From: JACRBK01 sp964427955
Lineage (GTDB): Bacteria; Chloroflexota; Anaerolineae; Aggregatilineales; Aggregatilineaceae
Assembly: GCA_964427955.1 (NCBI GenBank)
Contig: CAYRWY010000309.1
Location: forward strand, 1 to 7,173
Direction: 5' to 3'
Length of the DNA: 7,173 nt
The notes beneath the pieces were generated by a model, which worked only from the letters and a program-made list of their open reading frames with translations, did no database searches and had not been told where the DNA came from. Positions 1 through 4,594 of this stretch are shown here, piece after piece. Positions within the stretch are counted from its first letter, which is position 1. Every line of letters begins with the position of its first letter. The translations under genes were made by a program, and so were the position numbers.

Positions 1-1087
1 CTTCATCCTGCCGTTCCAGGATCGGGGCGCGGACTTCTTCCGCATAACTCAGCAGGGTGCTGTAGACCGGCAGGCTGTTTTCTTCCTGCACGATCAGCAC
101 CGGGCCGGAAACAAAGATGTGCGACACATCCACATCGTCGATCTTCTGGGCCGCGTCACGGGCGGCCTGCGGGGTGTCGAACTGGAAGACGCCGATCCGG
201 TAAGCGTTGTCGGTCAGTTCAAGCCGCACGCCCTCAGCGTCAAGTCCCGCGTAGCGGGCGGGATCGTCTTCGACTACGGTCACTTCGAGGTTCTCGATGG
301 CGCGCAGCCGGTCGATGAATTCCTCCGCCGAGGTGTTCCCCGGCGGCGGGGCACAAAACTGCACGCGGTCGCCGGTCGCATCGGTGTGATATTCGTAGGT
401 GACGCCGTCCAGCACGTAGGTCAGGCGGTAGCCTTCGATGTGGGCCGGGATCGGGGTCGGATCGTCCGGGGTGACGCGGCAGCCCAACGCTTCGTCCGGC
501 CAGGTCGCCGGGACGATGTTGGCAAACGTGCCGTGCTCCGCGTCGATCCCGCGCGCTTGCAGATCGGTTTTCACTTTTTCCACGAGGTCCAGGCGCGCAT
601 CGGGCGTCGGCACGTAGAGCACGTCCTGATCTTCCAGCACGTCCTCACACGGCTCGACGACGAGTTCACCGCCGTTGGCCGGGGTGTAGAACTGGTAAGG
701 GTAGAGAAAACGATCGTGCTCCACGTACAGGTAAAACGGGTTCACCCCTTCCTCGGGGAGATCCGGGCATTGCAGCGGCATCGGCAGCAGCAGCGCCGTA
801 TCCGGCTCGAGGACTGTGATCTCGGCAATGCTGAGATTCAGACGGGTCGCCAGTTCAACCTGGGCGCGGCTGCTGGCCTCCTGAAACAGCGGTTCCGAGG
901 GCAGCAGGTATGGCGTCACGGTGACGACCGTGGCCACAGGTGATGGGTGGAGCGGCTCGAACGTTTCCCCGGCCTCCGGCGTGGCGGCGGGCGGAGTCGC
1001 CGTCGGCTTCGGCTTGTTGTCTCCTTTGCACGCGGCCAGCAGCAGCACTAAGGTCGCGCCGACGAGCACGGTTTTTTTTCGGATCAT
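1..1087 (-). CDS. Secreted lipoprotein with two repeated two-cysteine modules, partial (C-terminus outside window)
   Basis: The frame reads open from ATG at 1087 to the window edge, giving 362 visible residues with no stop. Residues 1-20 are a lipoprotein signal: basic MIRKK, a hydrophobic stretch, then the lipobox LAAC with Cys20 as the lipidated residue. A Thr/Pro-rich linker follows (about 24-60). Two similar modules come next. Module 1 (about 66-148) starts with a helix-like segment and has Cys107 and Cys147. Module 2 (about 163-246) carries WPDEALGC (196-203), GYRL, YEYHTD (231-236) and ends at Cys245. Cysteine spacing is 40 and 42. I recall the WPDxxLGC/YxYHTD pattern from Chloroflexota surface proteins. 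Residues 253-352 form a third region. AAGGAG lies 9-10 bases before the ATG, which supports the start. The likely location is the outer face of the cytoplasmic membrane. Function is unknown. The upstream gene has its own terminator, so this is probably a separate transcript; I found no clear promoter in the 107-base gap. Confidence 0.85.
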   Translation of the reverse strand, partial: MIRKKTVLVGATLVLLLAACKGDNKPKPTATPPAATPEAGETFEPLHPSPVATVVTVTPYLLPSEPLFQEASSRAQVELATRLNLSIAEITVLEPDTALLLPMPLQCPDLPEEGVNPFYLYVEHDRFLYPYQFYTPANGGELVVEPCEDVLEDQDVLYVPTPDARLDLVEKVKTDLQARGIDAEHGTFANIVPATWPDEALGCRVTPDDPTPIPAHIEGYRLTYVLDGVTYEYHTDATGDRVQFCAPPPGNTSAEEFIDRLRAIENLEVTVVEDDPARYAGLDAEGVRLELTDNAYRIGVFQFDTPQAARDAAQKIDDVDVSHIFVSGPVLIVQEENSLPVYSTLLSYAEEVRAPILERQDE

Positions 1088-1154
1088 ACCCTGTCACTCC
1101 TTAAAAGTTCGCCTTCACTATCTGTATCACCGCAGGACCGGGCGAGATGTTGCG

Positions 1155-1185
1155 CTGGAAAGAACGAGCGGGCTGTTCCGCCCGC
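1155..1185 (-). terminator. Likely intrinsic terminator of the SQD1-like gene
   Basis: Read on the minus strand, a perfect 6-bp GC stem (GCGGGC / GCCCGC, at 1180-1185 and 1168-1173) with a 6-base loop lies 9 bases past the stop codon at 1195-1197. It is followed by the T-rich stretch TCGTTCTTTCC. The T-run is interrupted, so efficiency is uncertain, but position and orientation fit the end of the gene at 1195-2400. Confidence 0.55.
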
Positions 1186-1194
1186 CCGATCTGT

Positions 1195-2400
1195 CTACTG
1201 CTCGCCGCCGTCTTCGTAGTCCAAAATCTCGGTATAGTCATCGGTGCCGCCGCGCTGCCAGTAGATGCGCGGGACAATCGAGTCGGCAATAATGCGGTCC
1301 TTGTACTGCACCACGCGCCCGATCACGCTCTCGACCAGCGTATCGCTCAGCAGGTGCGGCTTGAGACCCAGTTCGAAGAGTTCCTTGTGGTCGGGATTGT
1401 AGTAATGTTCTTCGGCTTCCACGCGCGGATTCTGGTAGTGCGCGATCTTCACGTCGATCCCCAACTGTTTGGCGGCACGCTTGACGTGCAGCGCCAGGTC
1501 CAGCACCGAGAAATGCTCCACCCACTGGTTGAAGACGCGCATCCTGCCGGGGGCGGGGGGATTGAGCGTGGTCAGCTCGACGCATTGCAGCGTATCCAGG
1601 ATGTTGAGGTAACCCCGCGTCTGCTGCCCCTTGCCAAACACCGTCAGCGGGATTCCGGCGACGGCCTGCACGCAGAAGCGGTTGAGCGCCGTGCCGAACG
1701 ATTCGTCGTAATCGAAGCGCGTGATCAGCCGGTCGTCCAGCTTGCTTTCTTCCGTCTCGATGCCATAGACCACGCCTTGATTCAGATCGGTGGCGCGCAG
1801 GCCCCACACTTTGCAGGCGAACATGATGTTATTGCTGTCGTGCACTTTGGTCAGGTGGTAGAACGAGCCGGGCTGGCGCGGGAAGGGCAGTACGTCCTTC
1901 CGCCCGCGATACTCGACCTCGAAATAGCCTTCGGGGATGTCTACGTTCGGCGTGCCATACTCGCCCATCGTCCCCAGCTTGACCAGGTGGGCCTGGGGCG
2001 CAAATTCGTGCATGGCAAACAGCACGTTCAGCGTGCCGTTGACGTTGTTTTCGTGCACGTGCACGGCGTGGTGCACGTCGATCATCGAATACGGCGCGCT
2101 GGGCACCTCGCCGTAGTGGATGATGGTGTCCGGCTGGAAGTCCCGGATCACGCGGCTGATGAAGAACCAGTCCTGAATATCGCCGACGAAGGGTTCGATG
2201 TCGCGGTTGGCTACTTCTTTCCAGGCGCCAACGCGGGCTTGCAGGCTTTGGATCGGCGTCAGGCTGTCCGTCCCGCGCTCCAGGTGCATCATGCGGCGCA
2301 GGAAATTATCGACGACGGCCACCGTATGGCCGCGTTGGCTAAAATACATCGCGGTAGACCAGCCCAGGTAGCCGTCTCCACCGAGCACTAAGATACGCAT
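1195..2400 (-). CDS. sqdB: SQD1-like NAD-dependent sugar-nucleotide enzyme (UDP-sulfoquinovose synthase family)
   Basis: This 401-residue extended short-chain dehydrogenase closely follows plant SQD1, as I remember it, from end to end. The known SQD1 reaction makes UDP-sulfoquinovose from UDP-glucose and sulfite, for sulfolipid or sulfonated glycans, in the cytoplasm. Visible motifs are the NAD-binding loop GGDGYLG (7-13), Asp31 after the second strand, SLTPI (46-50), SAPYSMID (101-108), KLGTMGEYGTPN (141-152), FYHLTK with Tyr181, His182 and Lys185, ATDLNQGVVYG (203-213), GTALNRFCVQA, GQQTRGYL and NPRVEAEEHYYN. Thr144, Tyr181 and Lys185 match the plant catalytic Thr145, Tyr182 and Lys186 with an offset of one. 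The loop GEVPSAPYSM differs from the plant GEQRSAPYSM I recall, so the exact substrate is not certain. The C-terminus ends in an acidic tail. GAGGAG lies 12 bases before the ATG, and a minus-strand TATAAT at 2460-2465 gives a leader of about 50 bases. No sulfolipid glycosyltransferase (sqdX/sqd2) is within the window. Confidence 0.88.
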   Translation of the reverse strand: MRILVLGGDGYLGWSTAMYFSQRGHTVAVVDNFLRRMMHLERGTDSLTPIQSLQARVGAWKEVANRDIEPFVGDIQDWFFISRVIRDFQPDTIIHYGEVPSAPYSMIDVHHAVHVHENNVNGTLNVLFAMHEFAPQAHLVKLGTMGEYGTPNVDIPEGYFEVEYRGRKDVLPFPRQPGSFYHLTKVHDSNNIMFACKVWGLRATDLNQGVVYGIETEESKLDDRLITRFDYDESFGTALNRFCVQAVAGIPLTVFGKGQQTRGYLNILDTLQCVELTTLNPPAPGRMRVFNQWVEHFSVLDLALHVKRAAKQLGIDVKIAHYQNPRVEAEEHYYNPDHKELFELGLKPHLLSDTLVESVIGRVVQYKDRIIADSIVPRIYWQRGGTDDYTEILDYEDGGEQ

Positions 2401-2459
2401 CGTCCGGTCTATCTCCTCAAGCTGTTAACCCATGCCGGGTTTGAAAGTTACCGCGTCCC

Positions 2460-2465
2460 ATTATA
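2460..2465 (-). promoter_or_regulatory. -10 box of the SQD1-like gene promoter
   Basis: On the minus strand the sequence reads CGGTATAATGGG with a perfect TATAAT. About 60 bases separate it from the ATG at 2400, leaving a leader of about 50 bases that includes GAGGAG. The -35 position (for example TTTCCG at 17-bp spacing) is poor, so the promoter may depend on an activator or on bases next to the -10. Confidence 0.6.
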
Positions 2466-2467
2466 CC

Positions 2468-2486
2468 GTGCCGGAGAGGTGCCGGA
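2468..2486. promoter_or_regulatory. Candidate operator: two GTGCCGGA copies between divergent promoters
   Basis: GTGCCGGA occurs at 2468-2475 and again at 2479-2486. The 11-bp period is about one helical turn, so both copies face the same side of the DNA. They sit between the two divergent -10 boxes, over the -35 zones of both, where one regulator could act on both directions. No cognate regulator gene is visible, so this is inference from arrangement. Confidence 0.4.
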
Positions 2487-2497
2487 AATGTCAGGTC

Positions 2498-2506
2498 TGG
2501 TATAAT
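2498..2506 (+). promoter_or_regulatory. Extended -10 promoter of the Uma2/propeller unit
   Basis: TGGTATAAT is a perfect extended -10 element (TGnTATAAT). The expected transcription start, near 2513, lies 27 bases before ATG 2540 and well after ATG 2432, which decides the start of the downstream gene. No good -35 is visible at 17 bp, as is common for extended -10 promoters. Confidence 0.65.
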
Positions 2507-2539
2507 GAAGGCAAATCCTTTGAGGCGAGGGGCAAGGGC

Positions 2540-3049
2540 ATGATAGGTCCGGTTGGCTTTCTGCATGGCATCATTGCCGGCAATGTCTATGACGCGCTCA
2601 GGCCATTTGTCCGGGTGTACCGGTTGGGCTACCTGCTGGGACATGGGGTGCTCTTCACCCTGAGCCATGACGACGTGACTCCTCCCACGGTCCTGGTTCC
2701 CGACGTGTCGTTCATCCGCAAAGGGCGTATCCCCGACGGTTTTGACTTGAGCCAGCCGTTCCCCCTGGCGCCGGATCTGGCGGTGGAGGTCATCTCGGCC
2801 AACGATACCGCCGCCGATGTGCTGGCGACCATCGACATTTACCTGGAATGCGGGGCGTCCCAGGTGTGGGTGTTGTATCCGCAGCGCCATGAGCTGTACC
2901 AGTATGCGCGCTCGTCCGGCAAGAACGCTGTCAACCTGTACAGCGGCAAGGATCGCATGTCGGTCGAGGGTCTGTTCCCCGGCCTGGAATTGGTCGTCGA
3001 AAAATTTTTTGCGATGCCCCTTTTAGGAACCGAACAAAAAGAAGCGTGA
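2540..3049 (+). CDS. Uma2/DUF820-family PD-(D/E)XK protein, N-terminally short and lacking the usual lysine
   Basis: This 169-residue protein has the order of the Uma2 (DUF820) restriction-endonuclease-like fold. PVGFLHGIIAGNV (4-16) corresponds to the HG.IAGNI helix. VPDVSFI carries Asp55, LAVEVIS (80-86) carries Glu83, and IYLECGASQVWVLYP (100-114) and GLFPGLELVVEKFF (near the C-terminus) complete it. Members are usually about 180-200 residues and begin with a YELI/VxGEL strand that is missing here. In the helix after Glu83, family members normally carry Lys (xxK..YL..G); here that position is Thr97. Nuclease activity is therefore doubtful. An upstream in-frame ATG at 2432 would give 205 residues, but it lacks a Shine-Dalgarno site and lies before the predicted transcription start. 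ATG 2540 has GAGGGG 7 bases upstream. The natural role of Uma2 proteins is poorly known; they are abundant in Cyanobacteria and Chloroflexota. The stop overlaps the next start (TGATG). Confidence 0.8.
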   Translation: MIGPVGFLHGIIAGNVYDALRPFVRVYRLGYLLGHGVLFTLSHDDVTPPTVLVPDVSFIRKGRIPDGFDLSQPFPLAPDLAVEVISANDTAADVLATIDIYLECGASQVWVLYPQRHELYQYARSSGKNAVNLYSGKDRMSVEGLFPGLELVVEKFFAMPLLGTEQKEA

Positions 3050-4227
3050 TGAAATATTCCCTTATTGGATTGTGTTGGCTGCTGCTCCTTTTTCCCTCTT
3101 TCCCTGCCTTTGCCCAGGATGGCGGTGCTGCTGTGGGCTGGCCTGTGGTCCAGCAGTGTTTGACTCCCACGCCACCCCCGGAAGGCTGGGCCTTTGACGG
3201 GACGATTCTGCTGAAGGGCTACGCCGGGATTCACGGGGTCAATGATGCCTGGGCCACGCCGAGGGTCCTGGCGTTTTTCAGAGAAGACTCAGCTGACAAT
3301 GAATCAATTTTTGATGGTGTTTTATCCCCGGATGGGCACTGGTATGTCCAGACCAGGGGCCGCTTTATTGACAGTGAAGCAGGGACGTTTGCGACTATAG
3401 AAGTCAACAAAATCAACTTCTACAGTACCTTGAATTCTGATGAGAGCCGATCTATTTCCTGGCACAACGTCTATGCCGTCAACAACTATGGTGGTGGCCG
3501 TAGCTTGCGTTGGTGGGGCAGCGATCAGGTCGTGTATGAAGCGGTGGAAGATTCCAGACTCGGTGAGTCCAAGTTCAGGCCGGAATCCACTTTTTTGATC
3601 GACCCATCTACGGGGGAAACGGTGGCATGGACGAGTCCGGTTGATCCCATGTCAGACTACTTTTTTGCTGCTCCTGATCGCGAACACATTGTCTTAAACA
3701 GTTTGCCAGGGACTTACGATGGGGATGCCTGGGGTCTCTACTCTATCGACAACGAGTTATTGCGATCTTTACCGCTCGTCTATTCAGTAGTATGGACACC
3801 CGACTCGGCTTTTTTTGCGGCGGGAATGTACGAAAACACCGGCGTTGCGAAACCCTCAGTCACCGTTTTTGATCGGGAGGGCGAACCAGTCGATACTTTG
3901 CTCAGTTTCTCCGAAACGGAATGGATAGGCGATACCGCCTGGTCGCCAAATGCTCGTTATCTGGCGTTCACTCTCGTAAACACTGATAGTGGAAATTACG
4001 GCCTTTATCACCGTTCGCTGTACATTGTCGATCTGGATAATCACCAGATTGTAGACCCTTGCCTTCAAATCAGCGGTGGATTAGGGTGGTCACCTACCGG
4101 CTCCCAACTGGCGGTTATGGCCGGGGGTAATGACCAGCGGCCCATTTATGTCTTCGATCTCGAACGCGATGGACTCTACCCCGCGGCCTACCACAGCGGC
4201 ACAATCATCGGCTGGCGCGCGGACTGA
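3049..4227 (+). CDS. Secreted TolB/WD40-like beta-propeller protein, function unknown
   Basis: The protein has 392 residues from ATG 3049. Residues 1-22 form a signal peptide (MKYS, a Leu-rich core, then FPAFA before Gln23), so it is exported. The mature part shows repeated propeller-blade motifs of the PD40/TolB kind: LSPDGHWYV (92-100), VWTPDSAFFAAG (248-259), AWSPNARYLAF (297-307) followed by LYIVDLDNHQIV, and GWSPTGSQLAV (346-356) followed by IYVFDLERDG. The mature protein has only two cysteines, Cys37 and Cys338, which could close a disulfide. No catalytic motif is recognisable; a binding or scaffold role is likely. GTG at 3046 is an alternative start adding one residue. ATG is preferred because it overlaps the preceding stop by one base (TGATG), suggesting translational coupling; there is no strong Shine-Dalgarno site of its own. 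G+C is near 50%, clearly below its neighbours, hinting at transfer or relaxed codon selection. Confidence 0.82.
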   Translation: MKYSLIGLCWLLLLFPSFPAFAQDGGAAVGWPVVQQCLTPTPPPEGWAFDGTILLKGYAGIHGVNDAWATPRVLAFFREDSADNESIFDGVLSPDGHWYVQTRGRFIDSEAGTFATIEVNKINFYSTLNSDESRSISWHNVYAVNNYGGGRSLRWWGSDQVVYEAVEDSRLGESKFRPESTFLIDPSTGETVAWTSPVDPMSDYFFAAPDREHIVLNSLPGTYDGDAWGLYSIDNELLRSLPLVYSVVWTPDSAFFAAGMYENTGVAKPSVTVFDREGEPVDTLLSFSETEWIGDTAWSPNARYLAFTLVNTDSGNYGLYHRSLYIVDLDNHQIVDPCLQISGGLGWSPTGSQLAVMAGGNDQRPIYVFDLERDGLYPAAYHSGTIIGWRAD

Positions 4228-4230
4228 CTA

Positions 4231-4259
4231 TTGACACTCCCCTTATCGCCTATTATACT
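4231..4259 (+). promoter_or_regulatory. Near-consensus sigma-70 promoter
   Basis: TTGACA (4231-4236), a 17-bp spacer and TATACT (4254-4259) match the vegetative promoter at 11 of 12 positions with ideal spacing. The start would fall near 4266. It begins only four bases after the propeller gene's stop and would drive the 24-codon frame and, by readthrough, mutS2. Confidence 0.8.
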
Positions 4260-4312
4260 TTCCGCGTCATTATCCGTAATTCTCTTAGTCCTCAAGAAAG
4301 GAGGGGCGTCCT

Positions 4313-4387
4313 GTGAACGGGCAAGTCAAACTAGCGCAAGTCGAACAACACTCGCCGGACTTATCCGTCGCCGGGGCGCGCCTCTAG
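4313..4387 (+). CDS. 24-residue small protein or leader peptide upstream of mutS2
   Basis: A GTG start at 4313 is preceded by a perfect AAAGGAGG (4297-4304) at 8-base spacing, one of the best ribosome binding sites in the window. The frame encodes 24 residues (MNGQVKLAQVEQ..., ending in VAGARL) and stops at TAG 4385-4387. It lies between a near-consensus promoter and a strong terminator, so the transcript would be about 195 bases. The peptide has no membrane segment or recognisable domain. Its coding stretch holds an in-frame 7-base repeat, GCAAGTC (4321-4327 and 4336-4342). It also uses CTA and TTA for leucine, which look uncommon in the neighbouring GC-rich genes. The position favours a leader peptide whose translation affects the terminator downstream. 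A free-standing small protein is the alternative. I do not recognise the peptide. Confidence 0.55.
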   Translation: MNGQVKLAQVEQHSPDLSVAGARL

Positions 4388-4432
4388 CCTGAGCGTTTTG
4401 CGCCGCGCGATCTGGGGATGCCGTGAGTGTTG
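4346..4432 (+). promoter_or_regulatory. Candidate antiterminator pairing of a mutS2 attenuator
   Basis: CAACACTC (4346-4353, codons 12-14 of the small frame) is the exact complement of GAGTGTTG (4425-4432), which spans the 5' arm and inner stem of the terminator. G-C and G-T pairs can extend it. A ribosome completing the small frame would cover the first segment and let the terminator form. A ribosome held earlier would leave the segment free to pair and open the terminator. AAGTC (4338-4342) and GACTT (4358-4362) could also hold the segment in a hairpin loop. I estimate a chance 8-base match in these stretches at a few per cent, so this is suggestive only. Confidence 0.4.
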
Positions 4433-4460
4433 AGACAGCACATTCACGGCATTTTTATTT
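4418..4460 (+). terminator. Strong intrinsic terminator before mutS2
   Basis: ATGCCGTGA (4418-4426) pairs perfectly with TCACGGCAT (4444-4452). An inner stem GTGTTG / CAGCAC (4427-4432 with 4436-4441, one G-T pair) caps it with a 3-base loop. TTTTTATTT follows. It would end both the small transcript from 4266 and any transcript arriving from the propeller gene, which has no terminator of its own. Confidence 0.85.
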
Positions 4461-4461
4461 C

Positions 4462-4554
4462 CAGTCATCAGTAAGTAGTTGTCAGTTAACAGTAAAAAAC
4501 GACCTTCAACCACGAAGCGTCAAAACTGATCACTGATGACTGACGACCATTGAC
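4462..4554. repeat. Heptamer repeat block arranged as an inverted repeat
   Basis: Five consecutive 7-base units of the form CAGTnAn fill 4462-4496: CAGTCAT, CAGTAAG, TAGTTGT, CAGTTAA, CAGTAAA. After a central hairpin (CTTC 4504-4507 / GAAG 4514-4517), the complementary orientation follows in TGATCAC, TGATGAC, TGACGAC and CATTGAC (4527-4554). CAGTCATCAGT (4462-4472) and ACTGATGACTG (4532-4542) are perfect 11-base inverted copies. The block resembles the short tandem heptamer or REP/MITE-like elements scattered between genes in some bacteria. It forms most of the spacer between the terminator and mutS2. Confidence 0.65.
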
Positions 4555-4594
4555 ACACCGGTAACCCACTAAGATCACACAGGACACCCGACCC

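Noticed and set aside
119..943. Plus-strand open frame of 274 codons opposite the lipoprotein
   Set aside because: No motif or ribosome binding site; the opposite strand has a lipobox, modular domains and a Shine-Dalgarno site.
855..1097. Minus-strand frame starting with GTG 1097, overlapping the lipoprotein start
   Set aside because: It is one frame off the lipoprotein, is Arg/Ala-rich and loses the signal peptide and lipobox.
1147..2391. Long plus-strand open frame of 414 codons opposite the SQD1-like gene
   Set aside because: It is slightly longer than the real gene, but its translation is rich in His/Val/Arg/Gln with no domain, while the minus strand gives an unmistakable SQD1-like protein. 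It is an antisense shadow of GC-rich codons.
2432..2539. Upstream ATG 2432 as the start of the Uma2 gene
   Set aside because: No Shine-Dalgarno site, the segment contains both divergent -10 boxes, and the predicted transcript starts after it.
4231..4460. 6S RNA or another known structural RNA in the ~195-base transcript
   Set aside because: The size is similar to 6S RNA, but I see no long closing stem with a central bubble. The perfect ribosome binding site and open frame favour a translated leader.
4550..4575. TTGACA at 4550-4555 as a dedicated mutS2 promoter
   Set aside because: The best -10 candidates are GATCAC at proper spacing or TAAGAT at only 14 bp, and the TTGACA is part of the heptamer repeat. 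Too weak to call.
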